Source of the DNA: Actinomycetes bacterium
Lineage (GTDB): Bacteria; Actinomycetota; Actinomycetes; Propionibacteriales; Propionibacteriaceae
Reading direction: 5' to 3'
Assembly (NCBI GenBank): GCA_023443125.1
Contig: JAEZVO010000026.1
Coordinates: 1-19,911 of the forward strand
DNA: 19,911 bases
Made by a program: the position numbers and the translations under genes. Position 1 is the stretch's first letter, and each line of letters begins with the position of its first letter. A model generated the notes under the pieces. It was not told where the DNA came from. It did no database searches and worked only from the letters and a program-made list of their open reading frames with translations. Shown here in pieces: positions 5,429-12,733 of the stretch.

Positions 5429-8025
5429 AGCTGCATGCCATCACCCTGCGCAACTACCGAGGCATCGTCGAGCGCACCATCGAGTTCGACGAGCACATCA
5501 CCGTCGTCGCTGGCCCCAATGAGGTGGGTAAATCGTCGGTGGCGGAGGCGCTGCGGCTGTTGCGCACCGAACTCGACAGCACGAAGAAGAGCGCCGTCAA
5601 GGATGTACAAACCGTCGGGCTCGATGCTGGCCCCGAGGCAGAGGTCACCGTGAGCACGGGGAAGTATCGCCTGACGTACCGCAAGCGCTGGCTGAAGAAG
5701 CCCCTCACGGAACTTCGTGTCATCGAGCCCAAGCCGGAACAGCTCTCGGGCAGGGAAGCACACGAGCGCTACCTCGCCATCCTCAACGAGACCACCGACG
5801 TGGCCCTGCTCGACGCATTGGAGAGCCGCCAGGGAGAATCGCTGCGCCAGCCGCAGCTCGTCAATTTGAGGTCGTTGCAGAGCGCGCTCGGCGACGAGAG
5901 CCCGTCGGAGAGCGACGACCTGCTGCTCCACCGCATCGATGAGGAGTTCTTGCGCTATTTCACTCCGACGGGGAAGCCAACAGGCAGGTATGCCGCTGCC
6001 GAGGCACGCGTTGACGAGGCACAGGAAGCGCTCGATGCAGCTCAGTCGGCGAGCACCCACATGCAGCAGCTCACCGATGAACACGCCTTGGTGGCTGAGC
6101 GCATCACCCAGCTGACCAAGCAACAGGCCCACAGCGCAGAAGAAGTCACCACATTCCAGCAACAAGCCGATGCCGCCGAGGCAGCGGAGGATGCACTGCG
6201 CTCAGCTGCGTCGAAGCTCACCTCAGCGCAATCAGCCTTGCAGCATGCACTTGATGCTCAATCCAGCCGGCGGCTCAGCGTCCAGCGGGTAACCGAAGAT
6301 GAGCATGAGTTGCAAGAACAGCGTGTGCATCTCGCGCAACTGTTCGAAGAACGCGATGCGGCTGTGCAGGCGCATGCAGAGGCCGAAGAGGAGCTCAGTA
6401 CTCTGCAACGGCACCTCGATGAGGCCGAGGCCAGCCAAGCGCAGGCCGAGCAACGTCTGCTCCATGCCCGCAGCATCGTTCAGTGTGAGCTCCTCACCAA
6501 GCGCCTCGCTGAAGTGCGCGAAGCCGACGCCATCCGCACACGGGCTGCGGCTGTACTCGATACCAACCACATCGATGACGCGGCCGTCGTTCGCCTCGTC
6601 ACGCTGCAGGCCAACCTCGACGCCGCCACCGCAGCCAGCGAGGCCGCAGCCGCGCTCGTGACCGTCGACGTGCATGGCCAACAACCAGTACAAGTCGACG
6701 ATGAATCGCTGGAACAAGGAACACACCTCGAACGTCCAGTGCTCGAACCCGTACGAATACATGTCGACGATGTGCTCACCGTGGAGGTCCGGCCGGGGAA
6801 ATCTCCCGACGAGGAACACACCCGCCTCGCAGAAGCCACCACTGCGTTGCATGAGGCGTTCGACGAACTCTCCGTGGTGACAATCGATGATGCGAAGGCT
6901 GCTGCAGCGGCCCGGCACGACGCGTCGTTGGCGCTGGAGCGCGCATCGGTTGCGTTGGAACACCTTCTCGACGGCGCATCGATCGCCGATCTCGAACACG
7001 AGGTAGCGGCGCTGCAGGCCACAGTGGGGGAGGAGCCAGCCCCTGAAGTACCCATCCGGGAGCTCGAGGACGCATGCATCCATGCCGGGCAGCGTCGCGA
7101 CGAAGCCCAAGAGCAACGAGATTCCTCCGCTGCTGTGCTCGCCGCGCTAGAAGCTTCGGCACACGCTGCGGCGTTAGCGTACGAGAAGACGGTCAGCGCT
7201 GTGGAATCACGCCAAGCCGCATTCGAACTCCTTCAAGAGCGGCTGGCTCAAGACCGTGCTGCCAAAGCCGATGCCGTCATCGATGAGGAAGCCACGCAAG
7301 CTGAAGCCGCCGTAGCGGAAGCAACCGCCGCACGCGACGCGGCCCAACAGGAGTTCGACGCTGCCGACGTCGACACCGTCCGCATGTGGCTTGCCAATGC
7401 CGAAGGCAACCATGCCTCGGCCACCGAGCAGCTGAACGATGCGAAGTCGCGGCTCACGGAGCTGGGTGCGCTCATCGACGATCGTGCCCGCCTCGGCCTC
7501 TTTGATGCTCTCGTCGAAGCCAAGGCCGAACTCGAGGCAGCAGTCGATGAGCATGCGCGTCTCCACCGTGCAGCATCGGCAGCGAAACTGCTGCGTGAGG
7601 TGTGGCTGCGGCATCGAAGCGCGGCCCAGGAGCGCTACGTGGAACCGTTCAAAGAACGTCTAGAATCGCTTGCCAAAGTGGTGTTCGGGAAGGATGTGCA
7701 GATTGAGATCGACCCCGAGCTCAACATCGTCTCGCGCACGCTCGATGGGCGCACCGTCGCGTTCAGCCAGCTGTCCGGCGGCGCGCAGGAGCAGCTCGCG
7801 CTGCTGGGCAGGCTCACGTGCGCTCACCTCGTCGCCCCCGATGAGGGCGCACCGCTCATCATCGACGACGCCCTCGGCTTTTCAGACCCCCAACGGCTGC
7901 GCGCTCTGGGGTTGGCGCTAGGGCAAGTCGGCCAGCACGCGCAAATTATCCTCATGACGTGCCAGCCCGATCGTTATCAGCAGGTGGGCAAGGCGCGTCG
8001 AGTGGAGCTCACGAGCATCACCTAG
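5425..8025 (+). CDS. SbcC/Rad50-like AAA ATPase without zinc hook
   Basis: This is an 866-residue SMC-like ATPase. Walker A is GPNEVGKSS (30-38), the ABC signature is LSGGAQEQ (783-790), and Walker B is LIIDDALGFSD (811-821). Between the head halves, residues ~190-355 and ~465-735 are Ala/Glu/Gln-rich antiparallel coiled coil. At the apex there is no CxxC zinc hook; the only cysteines are isolated. Instead, residues ~411-462 form a beta-rich, Pro/Val-rich block ending in LTVEVRPG. The N-terminal head insert (YRLTYRKRWLKKPLTELRV, then YLAILNETTDVALLDALESRQG) resembles other actinobacterial Rad50-like and YhaN-like proteins. It is shorter than typical SbcC (over 1000 residues). It overlaps the nuclease gene by four bases, and the two probably form a complex that processes DNA ends. 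Confidence 0.88.
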   Translation: MKLHAITLRNYRGIVERTIEFDEHITVVAGPNEVGKSSVAEALRLLRTELDSTKKSAVKDVQTVGLDAGPEAEVTVSTGKYRLTYRKRWLKKPLTELRVIEPKPEQLSGREAHERYLAILNETTDVALLDALESRQGESLRQPQLVNLRSLQSALGDESPSESDDLLLHRIDEEFLRYFTPTGKPTGRYAAAEARVDEAQEALDAAQSASTHMQQLTDEHALVAERITQLTKQQAHSAEEVTTFQQQADAAEAAEDALRSAASKLTSAQSALQHALDAQSSRRLSVQRVTEDEHELQEQRVHLAQLFEERDAAVQAHAEAEEELSTLQRHLDEAEASQAQAEQRLLHARSIVQCELLTKRLAEVREADAIRTRAAAVLDTNHIDDAAVVRLVTLQANLDAATAASEAAAALVTVDVHGQQPVQVDDESLEQGTHLERPVLEPVRIHVDDVLTVEVRPGKSPDEEHTRLAEATTALHEAFDELSVVTIDDAKAAAAARHDASLALERASVALEHLLDGASIADLEHEVAALQATVGEEPAPEVPIRELEDACIHAGQRRDEAQEQRDSSAAVLAALEASAHAAALAYEKTVSAVESRQAAFELLQERLAQDRAAKADAVIDEEATQAEAAVAEATAARDAAQQEFDAADVDTVRMWLANAEGNHASATEQLNDAKSRLTELGALIDDRARLGLFDALVEAKAELEAAVDEHARLHRAASAAKLLREVWLRHRSAAQERYVEPFKERLESLAKVVFGKDVQIEIDPELNIVSRTLDGRTVAFSQLSGGAQEQLALLGRLTCAHLVAPDEGAPLIIDDALGFSDPQRLRALGLALGQVGQHAQIILMTCQPDRYQQVGKARRVELTSIT

Positions 8026-8058
8026 GCAAACAATCGGCACGTGTTCCTCGTTGTTTGC
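8026..8058 (+). terminator. Hairpin directly after the sbcC-like stop
   Basis: GCAAACAA (8026-8033) pairs perfectly with TTGTTTGC (8051-8058) around a 17-base loop. It begins on the base after the stop codon. The stem is AT-rich and no T-run follows, so it is a weak terminator or an mRNA 3'-end structure. Confidence 0.4.
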
Positions 8059-8137
8059 TGAACGTTTACCCCAAGAGCCGGCCAGTTGCACCACCCGCGC
8101 CTCTATTGTCTGGGGCATCGACCCAAGGAGTTCATCT

Positions 8138-9457
8138 ATGTTCAAACGCATCGTGGCCCCCGTGCTCACCACGTTGCTGGTGGCCAGCGGCCTCGCCAGC
8201 ACGGCTCAAGCTGACGAATCGGCGCCCACGTCCCTCCGCATCGCCACCTTCAACGCGAGCCTGAACCGCTCCGCGGAAGGCGAGCTCATCGAGCACCTCA
8301 GCAACGGCGACAACGAGCAGGCACGCAATGCCGCTGAAACCATCCAGCGCGCGAACCCCGACATCGTCTTGGTCAACGAATTCGACTACGACAAGAAGGG
8401 CACGGCCCAAGACCTGTTCCGCAAGAACTACCTCGAGGTCTCGCAGCACGGCGCCGACCCGGTCACCTATCCGTATGCCTGGAGCGGCCCGGTGAACACC
8501 GGTGTGCCCTCGGGCCTCGACCTCAACAACGACGGCGAGGTCGGCGGCCCAGATGACGCCTGGGGCTTCGGCGAGTTCCCCGGCCAATACGGCTTCGTCG
8601 TGTACTCCAAGTACCCGATCAGCGCCGACGATGTCCGCACGTTCCAAAACTTCCTCTGGAAGGACATGCCCGACAACGCCATGCCGGAAGATTGGTTCGA
8701 CGCCGACGAAGTCAAGCAGGTGCGTCTTTCGTCGAAGACCCACGCCGACATCCCCGTCCAGGTCGGCGACGAGACGCTTCACGTCCTCGCTGCGCACCCG
8801 ACGCCGCCGTCGTTCGACGGCCCGGAGCAGCGCAACAAGCGGCGCAACAACGACGAGATCCGCATCTGGGCCGACTACATCTCCGGCAAGGCCGATTACC
8901 TGTACGACGACAAGGGCACCAAGGGCGGCCTCAAGGCCGGTTCGCACTTCGCAATCCTCGGCGACTACAACTCCGACCCCAACGACGGAGACTCCATGCC
9001 CGGCTCTATCGACCAGTTGTTGAAGAACCCTCTCGTACTTGACCCAAAGCCGACGTCGGAGGGCGCCGTCGAGGCCGCGAAGCAGGGTGGCGCGAACGAC
9101 AGCCACAAGTCTGACCCGAAGTACGACACCGCTGACTTCAACGACGATCCACGCCCCGGCAACATCCGCGTCGACTACACCTTGTTCAACGCTGAAACCA
9201 TGCAGGTCAGCGATGCGGGCGTGTTCTGGCCGGTGAAGTCCGATCCGCTGTCGCGGCTCACCGGGGAGTACCCGTTCCCCACGTCGGATCACCGCCTGGT
9301 GTGGGCCGACGTGACGCTCAAGGGAAGCGCTCAGGAAGACGAATCTGGCGACGACACAGCACCTTCACCTGAGAAGCCCGGTCCGTCGCCAGACGAGTCT
9401 GACGACGACCCGCAGCCCTCGCCTGAACGTCCTGATCTTCCACAAACTGGGGTCTGA
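8138..9457 (+). CDS. Secreted endonuclease/exonuclease/phosphatase-fold protein with terminal LPQTG
   Basis: This is a 439-residue exported hydrolase. A signal peptide covers residues 1-26 (basic MFKR, hydrophobic core, STAQA before DES). The EEP fold follows: TFNASLNR, VNEFDYD (E81), LAAHPTPPS, LGDYNSD (D276, N278) and PTSDHRLVW (D384, H385), which are the usual metal and catalytic residues of DNase I-like enzymes. The substrate (nucleic acid, phospholipid or phosphorylated sugar) is not evident. After residue ~395 comes an acidic, Pro/Ser-rich wall-spanning-type linker, and the chain stops at LPQTGV. The hydrophobic segment and basic tail that sortase substrates need are absent, and neither other frame downstream supplies them. 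ATG 8138 is chosen for AAGGAG seven bases upstream and the signal peptide. A strong hairpin follows the stop. Confidence 0.85.
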   Translation: MFKRIVAPVLTTLLVASGLASTAQADESAPTSLRIATFNASLNRSAEGELIEHLSNGDNEQARNAAETIQRANPDIVLVNEFDYDKKGTAQDLFRKNYLEVSQHGADPVTYPYAWSGPVNTGVPSGLDLNNDGEVGGPDDAWGFGEFPGQYGFVVYSKYPISADDVRTFQNFLWKDMPDNAMPEDWFDADEVKQVRLSSKTHADIPVQVGDETLHVLAAHPTPPSFDGPEQRNKRRNNDEIRIWADYISGKADYLYDDKGTKGGLKAGSHFAILGDYNSDPNDGDSMPGSIDQLLKNPLVLDPKPTSEGAVEAAKQGGANDSHKSDPKYDTADFNDDPRPGNIRVDYTLFNAETMQVSDAGVFWPVKSDPLSRLTGEYPFPTSDHRLVWADVTLKGSAQEDESGDDTAPSPEKPGPSPDESDDDPQPSPERPDLPQTGV

Positions 9458-9475
9458 GCCCGGCACAGTGCAACC

Positions 9476-9510
9476 AGTAGCGGGCACCGCAGTCATGGGT
9501 GCCCGCTACT
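9476..9510 (+). terminator. Strong 13-bp hairpin terminator
   Basis: AGTAGCGGGCACC (9476-9488) pairs perfectly with GGTGCCCGCTACT (9498-9510) around a nine-base loop, 18 bases after the stop of the secreted hydrolase. Only a short T-poor sequence follows, which is common for actinobacterial terminators. Confidence 0.75.
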
Positions 9511-9550
9511 GTGTGTTGCAAGGTACGTTCAAGCAACAAGGAGTACTCGC

Positions 9551-10069
9551 ATGCCAGGTGCCGTTGCACCCCACCCTGAGTTCGCCGACGACGCCGCCAC
9601 CCTCGCGCCGATTACCTACGAGCGTCTCGTTGCAACCCTCGAGAGCATGGCGTTCGACTTTGAAGAAGACGACGGGGTCCTGACTGCGGTGATCGAGGGC
9701 GGACACCCGTGTTGGTTCTCGATTACCGGCCCCAACGACGAAGAGATCGCGCTCAACGTTCAGGCTCGATGGCGGCCGAGCCTCGACGTGAGCCATCTCG
9801 CTCAGGCGTGGCAAACCGTCAACGATTGGAACGGCACCCAGATCTTCCCTCGAGCCATCACCGTCCCTGACGAGAATGACAATTGCGTTTTTGTGGCGGA
9901 CTTCACGCAGGATTTCGACCGGGGTGTCACCGATCTGCAGCTCGAGAACGCCATCGCTATCGCGCTGACCACCACCATGAATTTCCTGGAGTATCTCAAC
10001 GCCCAATTCCCGGATCTGCTCGACGAGGATGACGACTTCACCGGGAACGAGCAACCGGGCGTTCAGTGA
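9551..10069 (+). CDS. YbjN domain-containing protein
   Basis: This is a 172-residue cytoplasmic protein of the YbjN family, whose fold resembles type III secretion chaperones. In enterobacteria YbjN is a stress- and motility-linked regulator. The actinobacterial members are uncharacterised, so no specific role is claimed. Family features are ITYERLVATLESMAFDFEE, then a beta-rich middle WFSITGPNDEEIALNVQARW, the WNGTQIFPRA segment, and a C-terminal helix ending in acidic DLLDEDDDF. There is no signal peptide or membrane segment. ATG 9551 has AAGGAG seven bases upstream. The gene lies alone between the hairpin terminator at 9476-9510 and metX. It is not obviously part of the metX operon, since a hairpin lies in the 52-bp gap. 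Confidence 0.75.
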   Translation: MPGAVAPHPEFADDAATLAPITYERLVATLESMAFDFEEDDGVLTAVIEGGHPCWFSITGPNDEEIALNVQARWRPSLDVSHLAQAWQTVNDWNGTQIFPRAITVPDENDNCVFVADFTQDFDRGVTDLQLENAIAIALTTTMNFLEYLNAQFPDLLDEDDDFTGNEQPGVQ

Positions 10070-10087
10070 GCCTTGTGAGCCGAGATG

Positions 10088-10121
10088 CGCCAGCCACCGA
10101 TTCGAGAGATGATGGCTGGCG
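10088..10121 (+). promoter_or_regulatory. 9-bp hairpin abutting the metX start codon
   Basis: CGCCAGCCA (10088-10096) pairs perfectly with TGGCTGGCG (10113-10121) around a 16-base loop, and the ATG of metX is the next base (10122). The only purine-rich candidate RBS, GAGAG (10104-10108), sits in the loop. This could be a translational control structure or a terminator for the preceding gene. No T-run follows. Confidence 0.45.
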
Positions 10122-11234
10122 ATGATCGTCGAAACCAACATCACCCGGCTCTATGACTCTCGGCACCCGCTGCGCACGGCATCGGGTGTCGAACTCACTG
10201 AGGTGGACGTCGCCTACGAATCCTACGGCACGCTGAACGATGCCCGCAGCAACGCCGTCTTCGTGTGCCACGCCCTCACTGGCGACGCGCATGCGGCGGG
10301 GCACCACGCAGGGGAGGCGAAGCCCGGCTGGTGGGACAACCTGATCGGGCCCGGCAAGCCGCTCGATACCGACCGTTGGTTCGTCGTCTCCGCCAATCTC
10401 CTCGGTGGCTGCTCGGGCACGACGGGGCCCTCGTCCACCAACCCTGCGACGGGTAAACCGTACGGTCTCGATTTCCCGCTGCTCGCTGTCTCCGACTTTG
10501 TCACGGTGCATCGGCGCTTGGGGGAGTATCTGGGTATCAGTCATTGGGCCGCGCTCGTCGGCGGCTCGCTGGGTGGCATGCAGGTGTTGGATTGGGTGCT
10601 GCGCCACCCAGAGGACACGGATAACGCGATCATCATTGCTGCGTCGTCGCGCCTGACAGCGCAAAACATTGCGTTTTCGGCCGTCGGCCGGCAAGCCATC
10701 ATGCGCGACCCAGAGTTCCACAACGGCCAGTTCCACGAGCTCGACACTGCGCCTGCGCGCGGATTGTCCGTCGCGAGAATGATGGCGCACATCACCTATC
10801 TGTCTGAGGAAGCGTTTGGCGAGAAGTTTGGGCGCCAAGCTCAGTATCAGCAGCTGACCAAGAACTTCGGGGTCGACTTCGCCGTCGAAAGCTACCTGGA
10901 GTACCAGGGCGAGAAGTTCCTGTCGCGCTTCGACGCGCTCAGCTACCTCTACTTGTCGCGCGCCATGGACTACTTCGACGCGTTTGCCGACGACGACGCG
11001 CTGCAGCGCCTGCGCCAGCACCAGGTGACCTTTCTCATCATGAGCTTCGACACCGATTGGCGCTATTCGACGAGGGACTCGCGACGCATCGTGCGCCATC
11101 TGGAACGCGCCCACCAGCCGGTGTCATTCCGAGAAATCAAGTCGCCGTGGGGGCACGACTCATTCCTCCTCGACATCGACGACTACCACGCCACCATCCG
11201 CGCATTCCTCAACCGAGCATGGGAGAGCCGATGA
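10122..11234 (+). CDS. metX: Homoserine O-acyltransferase MetX
   Basis: This is a 370-residue alpha/beta-hydrolase that activates L-homoserine with an acyl-CoA at the entry to methionine synthesis. The catalytic triad is visible: S149 in VGGSLGGMQ, D312 in SFDTDW, and H345 in WGHDSF. Family blocks CHALTGDAHAAG, GWWDNLIGPGKP and LGGCSGTTGPSSTNPATGKP are intact. Segments such as LTAQNIAFSAVGRQAI and AHITYLSEEAFGEKFGRQ look closer to proteobacterial MetX than to mycobacterial or corynebacterial forms. Family members can use acetyl-CoA or succinyl-CoA, and I cannot decide which here. The frame allows only ATG 10122 or CTG 10116; the ATG has no proper Shine-Dalgarno and abuts a 9-bp hairpin. The stop overlaps metW as ATGA. 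Confidence 0.93.
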   Translation: MIVETNITRLYDSRHPLRTASGVELTEVDVAYESYGTLNDARSNAVFVCHALTGDAHAAGHHAGEAKPGWWDNLIGPGKPLDTDRWFVVSANLLGGCSGTTGPSSTNPATGKPYGLDFPLLAVSDFVTVHRRLGEYLGISHWAALVGGSLGGMQVLDWVLRHPEDTDNAIIIAASSRLTAQNIAFSAVGRQAIMRDPEFHNGQFHELDTAPARGLSVARMMAHITYLSEEAFGEKFGRQAQYQQLTKNFGVDFAVESYLEYQGEKFLSRFDALSYLYLSRAMDYFDAFADDDALQRLRQHQVTFLIMSFDTDWRYSTRDSRRIVRHLERAHQPVSFREIKSPWGHDSFLLDIDDYHATIRAFLNRAWESR

Positions 11235-11848
11235 CCGCACGCGCCGACTACGACCTCATCACCCAGCTGGTTCCGGAGCGCTCACGCGTCCTCGACTTGG
11301 GCTGCGGCGACGGCGAACTTCTCCTGCGCCTGCACGACAAAGGCTGTACTGGGCTCGGCGTCGAAATCGAACCATCCGAGGTGCTCGCCGCGATCCGCAG
11401 TGGGGTGAGCGTGATTGAGCTGGATATCGACGAACAACTCGACGAGTTCGCCGATGACTCGTTCGACGTCGTCATCCTCTCGCGCACACTGCAGGCGGTG
11501 CATCGCCCGACTGAGGTGCTTTCCCAGATCCGGCGCATCGCGCACCAAGCCATCGTGTCGATGCCGAACTTCGTCGTCTGGCGCAACCGCGCACGCATCC
11601 TGCGCGGCCGGATGCCCATCTCCAGTGATCTCCCATTCGAGTGGTTCGACACGCCCAACCTGCACTACACGTCCATCAAAGACCTCGAGCCGCTGTTCAA
11701 TCGCATGGGCTTCCGCATCGTCCGTCGGCTCACCCTTGACGAGCACGGCCACCAGCACCGCTTCGGCAACCTGTTCGGCAACTGGCTGGGCAGCGCCGGC
11801 CTGTACCTACTGCGTCGCGACGAGCGCATCCACAAGCCGCGCTACTGA
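11231..11848 (+). CDS. metW: Methionine biosynthesis protein MetW
   Basis: This is a 205-residue class I methyltransferase-fold protein. Motif I is VLDLGCGDGELL (20-31). The family-defining stretches are SRTLQAVHRP, VSMPNFVVWRNRARILRGRMP and WFDTPNLHYTSIKDLEPL. In proteobacteria MetW is encoded next to MetX and is needed for full homoserine acyltransferase activity; methyl transfer itself is not its established role. Here the start codon overlaps the metX stop (ATGA, 11231-11234), so the two are translationally coupled and probably work together. ATG 11231 is preceded by GGGAGAG within the end of metX. The 3' end overlaps the convergent exonuclease gene by 42 bp. Confidence 0.92.
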   Translation: MTARADYDLITQLVPERSRVLDLGCGDGELLLRLHDKGCTGLGVEIEPSEVLAAIRSGVSVIELDIDEQLDEFADDSFDVVILSRTLQAVHRPTEVLSQIRRIAHQAIVSMPNFVVWRNRARILRGRMPISSDLPFEWFDTPNLHYTSIKDLEPLFNRMGFRIVRRLTLDEHGHQHRFGNLFGNWLGSAGLYLLRRDERIHKPRY

Positions 11849-12697
11849 CTGCCCGAGCCCTAACCGCTCCGTGATGTCGGCGACGGCATCACGGTCCGGG
11901 CCGGGCGACGCCGGCGCCGCGAGGGGGAGTGTGGCGACGGTGGTGGTCACCTCGCGCGCCCGCAACACGTAGTCAGCGGATTCTTGCAAGCTCCTGCGCA
12001 CCGCCGGGCGCATCGTCGTCGACGGGTCTCCCGCCGCCTCAACCATGGCCTCCAGCGTCGGATACTGCTGCACCAGCGCGGCCGCGGTCTTGTCACCGAT
12101 GCCCTTCACTCCAGGGAGTCCGTCGGAGGGGTCGCCGCGCAACACCGCATAGTCGACGTAGCGCGCCGCCGGCACGTTGTGGCGGGCCAGCACGTCGTCG
12201 GGAGTGATGAGTTCGCTCTTTGCCACCGACGAGCCGACGTACACCACCGACGTGTGCGCGTCGACGAGTTGGAAGAGGTCGCGGTCGCCGGTGACGACGA
12301 GCGTCGTTCCCTCATGCTGTGCCGCGAGCGAGGCGAGGACGTCGTCGGCTTCGTATCCGCTGGCTCCGACGACGGGCACCCCCGCGGCTTCGAGTGCTGC
12401 GCGGATCCAAGGGATTTGGCGGGCGAGGTTCTCATCGACGAGCTCCCCACCGTCGTCGGCAACGCGATGAGCCTTGTAGCTCGCGACGAGCTCGACCCGC
12501 CAGTCAGGCCGCCAGTCGTCGTCCCAAGCGCACACCAGTTGGTCGGGGGAGTAGCTCTCGATGAGACGGGTGAGGAAGTCGCAGGTGCCGCGCAAGGCAT
12601 TGACGGGGTGTCCGTCCGGCGATGTCAACGTTGCTGGTAGCCCGAAGAAGGCGCGGTAGAAGAGATACGACGTATCGCAAGCCATGAGTGTGGTCAC
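11807..12697 (-). CDS. 5'-3' exonuclease (FEN-like, stand-alone)
   Basis: This is a 296-residue structure-specific 5' nuclease, equivalent to the N-terminal domain of DNA polymerase I and common as a free protein in actinobacteria. Acidic metal ligands are present in order: D8 (ACDTS), D60 (CAWDDDW), E116/D118/D119 (GYEADDVLAS), D138/D140 (TGDRDLF), and D189/D192 (LRGDPSDGLPG). The helix-hairpin-helix-type H3TH motif GVKGIGDKTAAAL starts at residue 196. A role in RNA primer or flap removal is inferred from the family. The GTG start (12697) has no Shine-Dalgarno but lies six bases behind a CATGCT box, suggesting leaderless expression; ATG 12685 (residue 5) is the alternative. The 3' end runs 42 bp into metW on the opposite strand. 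Confidence 0.92.
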   Translation of the reverse strand: MTTLMACDTSYLFYRAFFGLPATLTSPDGHPVNALRGTCDFLTRLIESYSPDQLVCAWDDDWRPDWRVELVASYKAHRVADDGGELVDENLARQIPWIRAALEAAGVPVVGASGYEADDVLASLAAQHEGTTLVVTGDRDLFQLVDAHTSVVYVGSSVAKSELITPDDVLARHNVPAARYVDYAVLRGDPSDGLPGVKGIGDKTAAALVQQYPTLEAMVEAAGDPSTTMRPAVRRSLQESADYVLRAREVTTTVATLPLAAPASPGPDRDAVADITERLGLGQSVARLVDALVATQ

Positions 12698-12703
12698 GTG
12701 CCT

Positions 12704-12709
12704 AGCATG
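12704..12709 (-). promoter_or_regulatory. Candidate leaderless -10 for the exonuclease gene (CATGCT)
   Basis: On the minus strand CATGCT is followed by six bases and then the GTG start. It lies within the 36-bp region (12698-12733) that must hold both divergent promoters. Confidence 0.3.
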
Positions 12710-12721
12710 GCATGTTGCAGG

Positions 12722-12727
12722 TAGGCT
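12722..12727 (+). promoter_or_regulatory. Candidate leaderless -10 for lnt (TAGGCT)
   Basis: TAGGCT is followed by six bases and the ATG at 12734, with no Shine-Dalgarno between. It is 12 bp from the opposing CATGCT box, so the two -35 regions would lie across each other's promoter or within the neighbouring genes. Confidence 0.45.
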
Positions 12728-12733
12728 GCGTGC

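Noticed and set aside
4849..6165. A 438-codon minus-strand frame across the sbcD/sbcC-like junction
   Set aside because: It spans two coupled genes antisense, contains no domain pattern and has no plausible start context.
6661..6810. Degenerate zinc hook in the sbcC-like ATPase
   Set aside because: No CxxC or paired Cys/His occurs in the apex; the segment is beta-like with no metal-site pattern.
8132..9292. A 386-codon minus-strand frame opposite the secreted hydrolase
   Set aside because: It is explained by codon bias of the plus-strand gene, which has signal peptide, catalytic motifs and a good RBS.
9458..9550. Frameshift hiding a sortase membrane anchor after LPQTG
   Set aside because: Both other frames were read and neither encodes a hydrophobic segment with basic tail; the region is occupied by a perfect hairpin.
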